Origin: Pachyseris speciosa
Lineage: Eukaryota; Cnidaria; Anthozoa; Scleractinia; Pachyseridae
Length of the DNA stretch: 64,000 nt
Assembly: GCA_016490735.1 (NCBI GenBank)
Contig: JAEMWC010000075.1
Span: 445,001-509,000, forward strand
Direction of reading: 5' to 3'
The position numbers were made by a program, and so were the translations under genes. The notes below the pieces were generated by a model that saw only the letters and a program-made list of their open reading frames with translations, was not told the origin of the DNA and ran no database searches. Below are positions 25,854 to 39,649 of the stretch, piece by piece. Each line of letters begins with the position of its first letter. Position 1 is the first letter of the stretch.

Positions 25854-28800
25854 ATGGGCGACCCTGTCGCTATACGGTAAGCATTTGAACTGGAAAGGCT
25901 ATTTCTTAGTCGTGTCGGCTTTGAGTAATTTTAATCGGTTCTTGTTTTAGCTTAGCCTAGAACAATTTGGCCGAGTTCCATATTTGTTTCTTCTCTTCTC
26001 ACCAGTGTACTGATCGACGACGGCACGCCACGAATACCGTTTCCTCTGCGCATACATCTTTCTCTGACGGTGTTCAGGCTGAAGCAAATGATAGAAGCAC
26101 AAGAGGGTTTTACTGTTGGCGAACAAGAAGTTTTCTTTCATGGAAGTCCGGTAACTAGACCACTATCGACGTATATTCTAGAATCCGAAAGCTGGTGTGG
26201 AATTCTTTCATGCGCGCCGCGCGAGGCTACAATGCAGGAAACACGCGTGCAGTGCTTATGAGAGTCACGCCGGTTGCAGCGCACGCTTTAGCGATTTTCA
26301 CTTAAATGTCGTTTCCTTTCCACCACTTTGGTTTAAGCCAGGTACATTTTAATCATTCTGTGCACGTAGGCTTGCTGCTAATTGAATTTCTGTTACAAGC
26401 GGCGCTTCTATGTCGGCTTGTTTTCTCCAGAGCGGTTCAGAAATAGCGTTTTTGTGGTTAAAATAAAGCAATGACAGCGAAGTAGACTTACTGCGCTTAC
26501 TGCGAACGTTTGCACAGCCGTGCTCGGAAAAGGTGCGCTTTAGAGGAAAAGATTTGGCCATATTAAATTATTCGTAGCCTATATTAGCTCATAACGTGAC
26601 GAAGCAGGACATAATGATCGTTTTGTATTGTGTGATAATTTTTCCACCCAAGTCATTAGTGTCCACCGCTTGTCTTGATCAATATTCGCGTATGGTTACT
26701 CTTCAGCTTCAAGATAACCTAACATTGGGCCAGCAAGACGTACAAGAAGATGCTCAGGTCGATATCAGGGTGAATTTCCAAGGTAAGTGTCAGAGTATCA
26801 TTTGTCATTATTTTTGCCGCTTTCGTAACTTCAGGAAGTTGTCGTTCCCATCGTGTTCTACATGTAACCGGCAGTATCATAGATTTGTAAACACGCAGTA
26901 AATCCTTGGTTTTTCCATTTTTTCCGCTGCTGCAATTTGTACAAGTGATTTGAAATCGTTGTTTCGCCGGGGAATATTCTGTAATTAATTCTTTTGAAGT
27001 TAATGTGATTTGCGTAGGTTTTGGCGAAGGCGCCGGGTTATGATTGTGTTATTTCTTTCAAAGAACTTTTGTTCTCGCTTCAGGAAAATTTATTCCAAGA
27101 CGCCCACAAAAATTTGTGTAATTTTGCGGTTGTTGACGACTGCAGATCAAGGATTTTCGGCCGATAATGATGATAATTTTGTTCCTGTCTGTTCAAAATA
27201 ACTATTTTTGTTCTACTTGCTCTGAAAATGCTATTTTTCCTTTTATTTTGAAAAACCAAGGACAGTGCATTGTTCTTTTAGTGCGTAATTTGCGACAGAT
27301 CGCTTGAACATACTGTATGATAGCTTTCTAATAGTTGTAGTTTTGTTAAATTTCTTTTTCAAGTGCAACCTGTAAAAGAATGAAACTGAAACAGGCATTC
27401 GAAACGCTCCTCAAATTCATCTGAGGCAGATGTTTAAGCTTATATCTCTTAGTTAATATTTTTGTGTGGGCAGCGTGTGAATGTGTCTTGTTTGCAAATG
27501 TATTTTTTTTTTTTTGTAATTGCTTTGGACAAAGTGATACACGTACACTTTGACAGGAAAGGTGTGTGCTTGTTTTCTATCAATTTTTCTCCGTTTGTTG
27601 TTTGAACTGGAAGTAGGTAGAAGTCGAGTCTGTCTGAAGTCACATGTTGTTGCTAGACTACACCTTGGCTACCCAGGGATTCATTTGTGGTTTTGAGGGT
27701 CACTTTTGTTCCACCCTGACAATGCCTCAGGAAATATATCTTATTCTCATCTTTCCAAAACCACCCAGATTTTTCACGTGCAGTAGCCTTTAAGCAAGTC
27801 AAGATTTCTGAGAAGCACTCAGCATTGTTTGACAATGTTGTGTTGTAGAACTGTTCTTGATCTATGTTGGAAAATGTTTTTAATATTTCATAACTGTGTG
27901 GGAGGTACATGTTTTACAAAAGCCCTTAGGTACACGGTCTCCATCATCGGTCAATAAATTAAAAATGCCTGTGGTACTCCCTAACATCCTGATATTAACA
28001 CTGAGCTAAAGTACTTACTGTGTGGATTGCTTTATTCTTACAAGCTATAAGAAGCAAGTGGGTTGTTTTATAAAAAGTGAGATATTTTGATTGCATAGCT
28101 AGGGTGTAGGCATTCTTCAGTTCCTTACCTCTACAACTTCCAGGCTATAAATATTGTAGTTTAAGAGTTATGCAACACTGGAAGTGAAATTTGGTCTTCT
28201 TCATGGGAAAGACAGAGAAAGTGAAACAGGATATTTTGTATAATCTATTTTTTACATTTCAGAACTTCAGTTTTCATTGCTAAAAATACACCTAATAAAA
28301 GAAATATCAGATTTTATCTCAAACATGTTCTTTCGTGAATAAGGGTAGAATTAGAATCTGCATGTACAATACAGTGACCACAAGTGACGTAAATCTTGTT
28401 CTCTTCCCGTGAACAATATATACTGTCACGAGCAGTTAAGTGTCTTTAAATAGAATCTAAGATTAGTGACGTCAAAGTTTTAGGATTTAGATCAGTGTCC
28501 CACTTACATGATACAAAAATGTTCCTTTTTGTCATGTTTCAAAGTTTTTGGCTCCTCTCCATTTGAAATGTGTCTGGGGAATATTGTACATTCACCTGTA
28601 AATTGTGACTGTTTCCATGATATTGTTTCAGTGTCACACAGCATTAACAGTGATCAATCTAAGTAAACTCAAGAGATTAAAGTCCAAAACGAGCTATTTG
28701 TCCTTTAAAAAAGTATTGATTATAGCCATAAAAGTAAGCCAGGTTTCTTTGAAGGCAGCTAAATGTGCTAGCATTGGTGAGCTGTATTGAAAGCCAGAGC

Positions 28801-30351
28801 AATCAATATTTTTGAATCAATTTTTTAAATCAGCTTTTGCACCCTTATTATTGCGTCTCATGGTTATTGCTATTAAAACCCCCTGCAGCTTTTTAAGAAA
28901 GGTAATACACACCTACAGGATTTAACAAAGCACTGCAAGATTGTCTGTATTTAGGTCTACCAATATCTTACATCTGTTCCCACACATTCCAAGGGAGCAG
29001 TATCAATGCATTTGAGGCAAAATTTGAAACTGCTATATTCCAGCAGAGTTTTCTCTCACAACATCTTGAATCTTGTTCTTTTAATTGAAGCAAATCTAAT
29101 GCAGAATTGTGGCGAGAATTGGTATAAATTAACAAAAAATATGACATGCAGAACTTTTCATGATGTTCAAGGTGTGAGAGGTACTGGTATTTGAATTTTT
29201 TTTCCCCACCTAATGATTTCTACATACATGACGAGTAACCCTGAAGATTGTAATTGTGAAGTCTGCTGGAAAAACAGAATTGAATTTTGATATTGAAATC
29301 TTCTATTCTAATGTCAATTTGTCTTTTTGCACAGACATCCCGTCACCAACAAGAAAGAAGGGCAGCACATCAACCTCTGAAGACTGTGTTGTGCCAGATA
29401 TTGATGATGAGGATAATGTGTTCAATTTTGAACAGCCCAGAGTCCCAGCTGGTATGTATTGTACTTGCATAAAATGCAGCTTTGTGCACTAAAAGAAGAG
29501 GTTATTCTTCAATGTTGTTAAAGAACAGCCATTCCTCCTTGAAGGCCTTTGGCATGGATTTATCAGTGCAGTTGCATTGGACATAGTCCAGGTTATTTTG
29601 TTAGGAAATGTGCTGGGGCATAGGGTCCACTATCAAAAATTAAGAGCTTCCTGTCCAATCACATTTGCTTCCAAAAACAATGAAAGTGGGAAGCCTAGGC
29701 AAGACGAGTTCCAGACTTGTTGTCTGCAGTAAACTAAATAAATCCAAGGTGACAGGTTGTCTCTCCAGTTTTGTAATGATAATTCCTAAAGGAACTGATG
29801 TGCTGTTCAAAACATGATCATCTGATACAATTCTCTTATGTACTCGCTGTCGATCTGTGATTGTTATTTTAACTTGCAAAAATATAACGTGGTTACAGCT
29901 TTGCACTAGTTGTTCACGGTCATGGGGTAAGTCCCATTCCAGCCTAGATATTCTCCTTTATATTAGGCATTTGTCCCTGTGCTATTAAAATCACTTAAGG
30001 CATATCGTTCACACCCTATAGTGTAGGTTAATGACCTGTACAAATCATAATACAACGCTGGGAATATTTTTTCTCTTAGATCCCAGAGTTTGGAACAAAT
30101 GGGAGGTTATGGAGTGGCTCAAGTGGGCTACTGACAGATACAGCATACGAGACGTCACTGCCGACAAGTTCTTGATGAATGGAAAAGGCTTGTGCATGTT
30201 GACTTTGGATGGTTTCCTTTATAGAGTTCCCAGAGGCGGAGAAATCTTGCACAGTGATTTCAACAAGCGTGTCTCCGCTGCAGTTGAGCAGTCTCGGCAT
30301 TTGCAGAGTTATCTGAACCCTGGGGCATCAAACTTTTACTATGTTTACTAA
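25854..30351 (+). CDS. GABP-alpha-like OST-PNT protein lacking an ETS domain
   Basis: Five exons, all GT-AG and phase-compatible: 25854-25876, 26006-26150, 26707-26782, 29335-29451, 30080-30351. They encode 210 residues from MGDPVAIR to the TAA. Residues about 9-80 match the N-terminal OST (ubiquitin-like) domain of GABPA: TVFRLKQMIEAQEG, EVFFHGSP, DNLTLGQQDV and VDIRVNFQ. An acidic linker follows with IPSPTRKK and DIDDEDNVF. Residues about 121-195 are a Pointed/SAM domain: WEVMEWLKWATDRYSI, LMNGKGLCMLT and RVPRGGEILHSDF. In GABPA these domains mediate protein contacts, and DNA binding comes from a C-terminal ETS domain. Here the frame stops 15 residues past PNT (ends NFYYVY) and a poly(A) signal follows, so no ETS exon is evident. 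It may act as a cofactor or competitor of ETS proteins (inference). The exon 3 start at 26707 is chosen because it is the acceptor that keeps phase and the domain alignment. Confidence 0.85.
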
Positions 30352-30458
30352 AACAACAGATAATTTATTTGACAAAGTACTGACTATTGAATAGAGAGTA
30401 TGATATAATGTGGGCAGGCCCTGTTTAAAGGCTGCATGCATAAGATGTACATTATTTA

Positions 30459-30464
30459 AATAAA
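30459..30464 (+). terminator. AATAAA polyadenylation signal
   Basis: It lies 108 bp after the stop codon of the OST-PNT gene and is followed by TG/T-rich sequence. This supports the short last exon as the true 3' end. Confidence 0.7.
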
Positions 30465-30469
30465 AGGCT

Positions 30470-33400
30470 ATCTTCTGTATATATTGAAATTTCCATGTTG
30501 GGATCTGGGTTTGCTTTTGTCGTTCTTCTCCCTATATCCTTAGAGAATGCCATGCAGCCTAGGTTTTGCTTCAAAGGTAGAGGCAAACAATTTGCACAGT
30601 GATTTATATTTCAAGGCATTTGAAAGTGGGATGGGATTAATTTATTTAATACAAGAAACACATTTTGTCATTCTTTAGGGCATTGTCAACCTGAAAAAAA
30701 AAAAGGACTTTATTCTGCTCTCTTCTTGCTGACAGTCTTGTTTAAGTTATCGAATTATGAAAGCACTGGTAAGAATTATTTAAGTTAGAAATTTGTTTTC
30801 TGAACAAACGTTTCTGATGAGAGCAGACAGACGGCTTTGATGATTTTAATCTTTCTTAGTCTATTTCTCAGGGTTCACTGGAATCGTTGTGTCTGAATTG
30901 GTTCATTTATGCCCTTGCAAAAGTTCCGTTTCTTCAGGCTCCATTCAGCATTAGAATGCTTGCTGGTTGTGCAAACTGTAACAAAATTGGGTAAGATGTA
31001 CCATTGTGGATCAATAGAGTTGGTTTACAGTATTGATGGAAGAGTGGACTTTCTCCAGAGAATGGCAAAGTGTAGTGTAGTGTAGTTCCCCTTTGCAGGT
31101 TTCCAGTTTTAACAGTGTGATTTACATTGATTACAGATTGAATTTGTTAACATTCTTTTTCTAGTTCCTGGTTGTTTATGCAATGGCTTTCTTAAACTCA
31201 ATTTTGTAGAAGAAAAGGATAGGCGCTGCACAGGATTGTGACAACTTTCATCCCCTTTGAGCCCCAGGATAAACAAAGATATTCTCCATGGTACTCTTAT
31301 GTTTTTTTTTTTTTTTTTTTTTTTTTTGGCTTTTAGTTGGGAGATTTTATTTAAGCATCAAGATAGCTTATCTCTGTTGCTATTCACTTTATTCAAACTT
31401 CAGTGTAGCATATCTGTAGTTGACTTGCCCTTTCTTTGTAAGACCCAAATTTTGTAGGGGCTCATAGGATAATTGATTGACATGCCTTTGTGCTCTTGAT
31501 CTTGCGATAAGGATTTGATGATAGCTCCTAGAAATCCAAGTCGTTGCCACAAGCTTTGCTTTCTTTTCCAGGAGCTGTTCTTGAGTCTCATTGGATAATC
31601 TCCATTAGACTTAGGAAAATTAATTAGAATTTTTAATGCCTTTGCTTATTTAACACTCAATGTAACAATGCGCACAGTGTAGCATGCCAGTTTTTAGCCT
31701 GTTGACCCCCAAAATTGGTACTGTCAACAGTTGGAAGTGAAACCATGGAGATGGACAAGGCAGAGCGCACTCTGCACTTTGCGTATTGTTCCATTGTGTG
31801 CCAGCTTCAACAAACCAATTCTTATTTGTCGTCTTCTGGTGTTTTGCAACCATTTAGTAGACCCGAAGGGACCTTTTCAGATATTTAACTTAGCGTAGCA
31901 AATTCTTTTATTCTGCTGACTTTCCTGGACATTCCTTTGGTTAAAGGGAATTGTAATCTGTTTACAATTCGGGAGGAATTTAGTTGCTTAAATTTTAGAC
32001 CACATATATTGCTGTAAGTATTAGCTGTTAATGTCATTAATTAAATTTCATTGTCAACAAGAAAAAGAAAGTAACAAAAACAAAGAAATTTTAAGCGGGA
32101 TTGAAATATTAACTAAATGAATTTTAACAATTTATCGCTAAAGTCGCACCTTTGCTCTGCACAGATAAACATATTAATGGTTTCATTTTATTTTAACTTG
32201 TTTTCCTTTAAGAAGGAAAATCAGATTACAATTATTTGTCAAACAACATTCATCTTTCTTGACGATCACTTCGATTTTACTGGGCCCAGTTGTATTTACC
32301 ACTTTGATAAAATAATAAAATTGTTTGGCTCATTATGTTGTCTAGTGATTGGTCTCATGGTGTATCATTTATTATTAAAAACTTGATCTTTGGATACTGC
32401 AATTCCTGAGTCTTGATATCAGAGCTTTTGAGCGGCGGAAATTGAGCCTAATCAGTGACAGGTGATAAGTCGTCAGCTGATCCTGTTAAAAAATAAAATT
32501 AAAATCTAGCAACATTTCTTCACTTGGTTGTTTTAACAAAATAATTGTTCCACTCATGTTTGTTCCATATGGGGTGATTACAGCTCTGGCTATCTACCAT
32601 CTCATATCCTAGGCGCGCTCGTTGAATAACATCGATAAACTGAGCTGCTTAGCTTGCCGTGCACTGTAAGTTAAAAACTTGGATACGACTCCTAAAGATT
32701 GCAAAGCTAAGATCTCATCGTACGACACTGTTGTAAAACGAAAATCGAAAATAATTTGATTGACACCAGCTTTCCATTTCTGAACCTTTAAAAGACAGAT
32801 CTCACAAGCCCTCACTTGGCTGCTATGTGTACCGGGAAAAAACGGGAGGAGCAATCAAACAACAAAACGGGCGTGAACAGCAAGTATATAATCATGAGCC
32901 CGGAATGAGACGTCCCTCCCTCTAAGCATTCTCGACTCTTATTAAGGCTCGAAGTTCTTCAAGCTATAAGTCACACGCAGCTGAGGATAGCTTGTGATCG
33001 TGTGCAAAATACAGTACACACTGCCGCTAAGACCGACATCATTACAACCGCAATTCAGCAGAGACCAGCCGATCTTATAATTTCCATGGGAGCTGCCGGC
33101 CTAAATGTTTTGTTTGTTTGTTTGTTTGGGAGGGGGGGGGAAGGTTCTCGAAGTCTTTTTGTCACACAGAAACGCGTTTTTTTTTTTTAACTTATCTACG
33201 CCATGGTTGCCTCAATGCCTTGTCAAGAATCAAAGTAATTTACGACTTTACTTGCCTAGCTCGCCGGCCATTTATAGTGTCTTTGACAAGAGAAACGCAT
33301 GCGAGCCGAGTTGATTTAAGTTCATGTAACTTCTCAGTGGCAGAGAATTGCTAAATTGGCGCACGCTTTACAGAGCTACAAAGCGTAAAAACATGTGGAG

Positions 33401-33497
33401 AAGAGGAACGACTAAGGAGAAGGAGGAAGAGGAAGAGGACAACAACAACAACAACAACAACAACAAGAGACTAAATAAAAAGAGGAAAGCAAATACA
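30470..33497. other. Intergenic, no gene recognised
   Basis: AT-rich with a long poly(T) run at about 31301-31326, a G-rich tract at about 33128, and an (AAC)n run at about 33440-33465. I looked for an ETS-domain exon (Trp-rich, RKNKPxMNYEKLSR type) and saw none. Confidence 0.55.
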
Positions 33498-34425
33498 TAA
33501 GTAAGTAAGTAAGTAACTTTATTCATGTGTCAGTCGTTCTAGCTTTCGCTAATCGGTGACAATTTAAAAGTTAAAAACTAAAATACATCTAAATACAAAT
33601 TACGATTTAAAAAAAATGACTAAGATTCCTATAAAATTTGCGAATGAAATCTAGAGAAAAGTCTATTCATATCCTAAGAGCATAAATATATTGCCAGCTT
33701 GTGCATAAATTACAATTCTTGCATCCTTCATTTTCAATCAACATTCCTTATTTGTCGTTTAAAAGAGTTTAAACTGCTTAAGGTACGCTCCTCCTTTGTC
33801 AGCTTATACCACAACATTGGCCCTAAATATTTCAAGGAATGCTTCCTATACTTAATAGTATTAAAACGTGGTACAATAAAATCAGCGTTCCTTAAGTTAT
33901 AGCGCTTTTCCGTTTTTTGCTGTACATTTAAAAGGTCCAGAAAATGCTCTGGTAGAAGTTTATTTTTGGCCTTGAACACCAAAATCGCTATGTGCTGTAA
34001 CCTTCGGTTATACAGGGTTGACAAGTTAGCTTGCATAAGTAAATTCTCATATGAGTCTGATTTCCTCAGATTAAATACCATTCGTAGAGCTCTCTCCTGT
34101 AGCCTTTCCAGTTTACGCCTATCTGATGCTCTACAGAAATGCCAGGCAGTGCTGCAGTAGGTATAAGATTTCTTAGCCTTGTGAGTACTCCAATTTGCTG
34201 GCTTGTCCTTACACACAGTTCTCTGATGTGATTGTCAAAATTCAGATCACTATCAATATTTACCCCCAGCAATTTCATTTGCTTGGACTGTTCGATTTCA
34301 ATTCCACCTATGTGCATGTTCATATCATCTAAATTCCTCTTTTGACCGAGTACCATCGACTGATAGTTCTTGATATTTACCTGCAATAAGTTCTCTTCAT
34401 ACCATTCTGTCATTTTACAGACATA
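33498..34425 (-). mobile_element. 5'-truncated CR1/L2-like LINE, 3' end
   Basis: The - strand encodes KMTEWYEENLLQVNIKNYQS, KQMKLLGVNIDSDLNFDNHI and, after a frameshift near 34190, RRKLERLQERALRMVF, LSTLYNRRLQHIAILVFKA and FIVPRFNTIKYRKHSLKYLG. This is the end of the RT thumb plus the C-terminal region of a CR1/L2-type LINE. The 3' tail is (AAGT)n at 33499-33516 on the + strand. Truncation on the 5' side is near 34425, where AT-rich non-LINE sequence resumes. Confidence 0.85.
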
Positions 34426-36097
34426 CAACACAAAATACAAATAAAAATATAAACATAAACAGAAAATTGAATATTTTGCTCTTATAAGAACCAAAACCGA
34501 TAAAAACGAGAAACTTTAATTTGTTCATGTGGATTCTTCATTTTTACTTAGTTTTATATCTTATTATATCTATTTATCTGGTGCACTGTTTGGCAACGGC
34601 GTTTTAGGGAGGCAACCCAAAACCAGGGGCAAGCTGGAAAATCACAGTGCTCGTTGTCAAGCAAAAGCGAAGTCTATGCGGCGTTCTTACCGATGTAAAG
34701 GAAAAGGTACAGCAAGAAACTTCTGAATTGCTTTTCTACACTGAAACGAAGATCTGAGTCCGGCTTTCGATTTCGTTCGCTATGAACCTCTTATATTGGT
34801 CAAGAAAAATAATGAAATTGAAAAACAAAACGAAACAAACCAAAGCCCGAAACGGTCTTTTCCACGTGTTGACATACTGTTTCCGTGTTTACTAGTTTTC
34901 CTTGGTATTTTAACTACAATTGTTTTTATGCCAACTCGAATCAGGTGGAATTGAAACTGATACATAATTTGCATATCGTTCTGATACCTTTTAGCGACTG
35001 ACCGTACAATAACGGCTGTTTGGTGGGAAATTTCACTCAGAGACGCTTTTACGTGTGTGCGAATTAACCTTTCAAATATATTGCAATAGGCCCCGTGAGC
35101 GAAAATGTACCCCTGTGAAAGAAGAATATTTATTTTCACGCTGGGATGAGTTGAAGAAAACCGTAGAATCGAAAACAACGGCATCGCAGATCGCCTGAAC
35201 AGGTAAATTCATATATACAATCATTCTCACATGGTATATTTTTATGTTTTGGGACAAGTTGAAGCATCATAATAACGAAATCATTTAATTTATTGAGATA
35301 TATTTCTACAATTGTTTAAGGTTGAGTATGAACTGAAATATAGTCTCCCATTTTATTCCCCGCATGAAATATTTAATTTATATCCTTCAAGTAATTTCTA
35401 GTCTTGGAAGAAAGCCATTGATAAACAATGACACAACGAGAACGAAAAAAAGGTTAATTTTAATTCGTACTCAGTTCTTTTTATCATTGCAATTACCTTT
35501 ACTTTCACACATTTCAGTTCGACATAAACCTGGCGAGATGAGATGGACAATAAGTATAATTCCAACTAGAATGAATTTTAATGCAAGACATAAAAATTAC
35601 TTCGCTAGAAGACTGGGTGAATGTGATCATTTTCTCATACTTCCCGCCGGGGATCGGAAAACACCTTCTTGCCAAATGGACATGCAGTTGAGAAGTGCAT
35701 GTACACTATTCTCAACTTCTTATCGCAGCCCGGCAACCTTCGCTGACGTCGATCTTATTTACGACGTGCCACGTGCTCGATAGTCTTCTAGAAATTTCGA
35801 TACGTCCAATAGTTTTGCGCTTTACTATAGTTAATTATTCTAGTAAGTTCCATCCACAAACAGGTGCAACAGTGCTTCGAATTTTAATTTAGTTTGAAAT
35901 TTAGTTAGTAATAAACGAGGATTACTGATGGATACATCCCCTTTGGGGTAGTACGTGTCTTTATTATAATTATTTGTAACTTAGTACGCGTGCTGTGATT
36001 GGTCAATTTTGCGGGCCGTATTCATTCTAAGGCCGGCCTGCTTGACTTCAACTAGTTTTCTTTCCCGCGCGCTGGATTAACCTTAGAGATATAATAA
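34426..36097. other. Intergenic, nothing recognised
   Basis: No exon, RNA gene or clear element ends. The open frames at 34780-35184 and 35364-35783 have no recognisable motif. Confidence 0.5.
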
Positions 36098-36276
36098 ATA
36101 TCTTACTAACCTCGTTTTCTCCGTCCGTGCTGTAAGTTACGGATCCTCGGGGTTTTTTTTTCCCATTAATTTATGGCCCGCGTGCTTCGGGCTTGGGCCA
36201 TAAATCAACGCGAAAAAACCTCGGTCCGTAACTTACAGTACGGACAGAGAAAACGAGGTTAGTAAGAGATATGTAT
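36098..36276. mobile_element. Foldback element
   Basis: Arms of about 80 bp: cttactaacctcgttttctc...gtaagttacgg, then ...ttatggccc, then the complementary gggccataaa...ccgtaacttac...gagaaaacgaggttagtaag. Only about 18 bp separate the arms. Confidence 0.8.
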
Positions 36277-36533
36277 AGCATATCAGAAGTACGTCAGGTA
36301 CTTACTCCCCAAAGCTGCCCAGGCGGGCCTCTTTTTAACGGACAGCACTTCGGGTGATTTTGCGAAGAGAAACAAACCCTCAGATCATTTTAAAGAAAGA
36401 ACAAGCGATGGCCTTTTCAGTTAAGAAAACAAAAAGGAAGAAAACAAATTAAAAGAGGACATGCAGTTGTTTCTTTAGTTGTTAAATCCCCATTACTCCC
36501 CATATGAGCCCAGAAAGCGCCCATGCACGAGAT

Positions 36534-37706
36534 TAGGGAACTCAAGCAACGTGGACGGCGACGGCAACGATAACGCCACAAAACTGTAGCCTTAATGAGC
36601 AAAATCAGTGCGGCTCTGCACTTGCGTTTTACAATTTGGTACATTTCTTTGCCATCCTCTACAAAACATTTGTCTGATTTGTTGACTTCACACTAGAAGC
36701 TAAGTTAGTCTCAAGTAAGCACTTGGCTCAAGTGCACTTGAAAATCTCAAGTCGCACTTTAAAAAACTTGGCTTCACACCTAATGACAAAGTATATTACT
36801 TGAAGCACAGGCTGTCGATCATCTTTCGCCGTAAAAATTAAATCCGTCCCGCATATCACAAATGCGATTCCTCGCCAGTAAAATCATGAGGCCTTCACAG
36901 AGGAATTGAGCCTTTTGTAGTTCCTTTATATTTTTCGCTATTTTTAACTCAAATTGTACTTATTAACGGAGTTGTTGTGGTGCAAAAAAATGAACAGTTG
37001 CTGGTTTGCATTAATCGCATTTGGTGTCAGATGAAATGAAAAGCGATGGTATAGGCTGTCTCTGTAAATGAAATTCAAATGAGAGTTTTAGTTCAATTAT
37101 TTGTATCGACTATTCTTTCCTTTCTATATATTCTTACATAGAATAAATGTTTCATGTAGTTCTCCAAACTCCAGCCATCCATTTTGAATTTTTCCATCGA
37201 TCACAGCAGGCAAGGTGTTTATCCGTCGGTTCATCAAAATCGTGGCACTGCTGCACATCGCTTTCAGTTGACTTCCATTTCCTATTGGTCAAGTGTGTTC
37301 TCAAGTGTGGTGTAGATCATACTTGGCGGCGAACTTCGGCTTCTTTGAACTACGAACGTTTCCATGGTTACTAAGTAAAGTTCAAGTAAGTACAGTTCAC
37401 CCCTTCACACTCAAAGTATGTTCCAAGTGCACTTAGATTATACTTACAAGCTCTAGTGTGAAGCCAACAGTTAACAACATCAAATGACCAAATTTTATGT
37501 TTTCTCGAGAACGTGAGCGTACGACGGCAATTTTTCTTTCTATTTCCTTGCTTCGACGTCGTTCATAGAAGTAGTCCCTGAACAGTTCTCAGGCATTTCT
37601 TAAGTTAAGCAATTTGGAATAATCGCGAAAGAGTTACAAAAACGAGAAGTTATATTTCGAAAGAACGTTTTCGTTGCTGTCGTCGACGTCATTTACTTAA
37701 GCTCCG
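36534..37706. mobile_element. Two nested TIR elements
   Basis: The outer ends are ggaactcaagcaacgtggac...ggcaacgataac and gttttcgttgctgtcgtcga...acttaagctcc, imperfect complements at 36534-36575 and 37666-37706. Inside lies a second TIR pair: ttgacttcacactagaagct at 36681 and agctctagtgtgaagccaac ending about 37471, each followed by aagtgcacttg motifs. No transposase is recognised. The open frame at 37147-37374 is within the inner element. Confidence 0.55.
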
Positions 37707-39640
37707 TAATGTTCCAGTGGGCGGATATAAATACAAAATATATTTCGTTTTGGTCAGTGAGTTGTTGGCAAGGATTAAAAACTTTTCACTTCGATATATT
37801 TTATTTTATTTCATTTTATTTATATGCTTCTTTTATTTTATTTCATTTATTTTTATTTTTGCCCTTTGGGTCTTATTTTTCTTGGCAATTATGGTTTCGG
37901 TTACCGCCTATCCGCTAATTCCATTTTCTGAACAAAAACTGGAGCAGTATTCTAAGCCCTCCATTCATGCAAATAGTTCATTGGACGCTAACAATAGATG
38001 ATATAGTGCCTATTGATAATGGAACAGTGAAGAGTCTTTTATAGAGATAGTTTATTTGTTTAGAGCTAATAAGGAGAGATAAGTCACGCGATATTTAAGT
38101 GAAATCATCTATTGGACTTTCAAAATGTCCTTTCCAACGGTCATGTTTTTAAACTGGGAGCCATGCACTTTGAAAGACCGGAAGACCCTACGACTCATTC
38201 ATTTTCACTTCCACTCTGGCGTTCAGTTTTTTCGCTGTCTTAATTTCTCGGTTACTCATTGCCTAGCATTTATGGCCATTAATGAATACCTAACTAAAGA
38301 AGTGATCTACGTGTCTCAAATATCCGATAACAATGCGAGTCACGAACACACATCGCGAAAGGCACAAGTAAGTTTAAGACTCCGTTCCCTCTTGATTTGA
38401 TGCTTAACAAACGATGCACCAAGCTGTCGGGAGGATTTAGGTTTCCAAGGTACAACGTGGATACCACAGAAAACGTTTAGCTCGTTTTTTAGTGCTGATT
38501 TGGCGATGCTTTTTAATTCATGAAGGTTGCAAAAGGGTGAAATGATAGCGGCTTTGGCGTTCGAACCGGTCGCCAAAATGTCCTGTTTTCCTTGACTCGT
38601 AGATGAGCAGATAACAAAACATGCACTTATAAAGGTAAGCTGATGGAAATATTATTACTTAGTAATGAGTGGCTAATATTGGTCGACTTTGGAAGATTTA
38701 CTGTCGTTTACTGATAAGGTTGTCAGGGTTTTTTTTACATCACTGAATATAGTTTATTGTATCATATCTTACGAATTATTTTATCGCTTGATTTTCAGAC
38801 TCACGAATGATAAAATAAGATGGCTATCATCTTTCTGCTTATCGAGCTGGAAAAACGAATCGATCTTATAATTAAGCTTTTAAAAAACGGTTACGCTAGT
38901 AGGCGGCAATTATCTTTCATTTCTTTCAACTGCATAGCAGAGCTAGAATTAGTTGGTGTGGTATGTGCCTGTTGTATGTGTGGTTCAGTGATTGTACATG
39001 TAAGGAAATCGTGATCTTTATGTTACTTCATAATGGTGTATCAATACACGCAGAATAGAGGTCAGAATATATTGTTTGAAGGCTGTTACATGGATATTGC
39101 TAGTTACGTACGATACTACAAAGACATCTGACCACCAGCCACAAGGCGATTAATGTCCCTAAACACGAATGACGGCGCCTCTGTTGCGGTTTTCGTCGAA
39201 ACTTTTATAAAGCAAAATCAACTGTACTGCCTAGTACATGCACCCTTCATATGACTGGTCGCAGTTTGGGATTCATACGCAAACGTGAATGTTAGAGCGA
39301 TCATAAACAGCATGAGATGATGACCACATTTCAGAGTATTTCACCAGTTGGCCTGCAGGAGTCAAGCGGCTTTGTACTGATTGAAGTTCATTGTATCACA
39401 CCGATTGATTTCTGCCCGCTCTCATTGGACAAACTCCGTCACGCGCAAAAAAAAAAAAAAAAAAAAGGTGTTAAAAGCGTTAGCCTTGGAACGACCAAAA
39501 ATTTAGTCGATAGGCATGTAGTCGTATTTCTTTTTTCTAGCATCGATTTGTCCTGTTGAAACTGTGAGTCAAGATTTCTAGTTAAGGTACCTCAAAAAGA
39601 TTTCAGCAATTCAACTCTTCGATGGATCGATACTGCCACA
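37707..39640. other. Intergenic, nothing recognised
   Basis: T-rich 37790-37870 and poly(A) at about 39450-39468. No supportable gene. Confidence 0.5.
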
Positions 39641-39649
39641 ATTTCTTTT

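Noticed and set aside
30352..33480. Possible hidden ETS exon for the OST-PNT gene
   Set aside because: No frame shows the Trp-rich ETS core or its RKNKP/MNYEKLSR-type helix; a stop and poly(A) signal precede this region.
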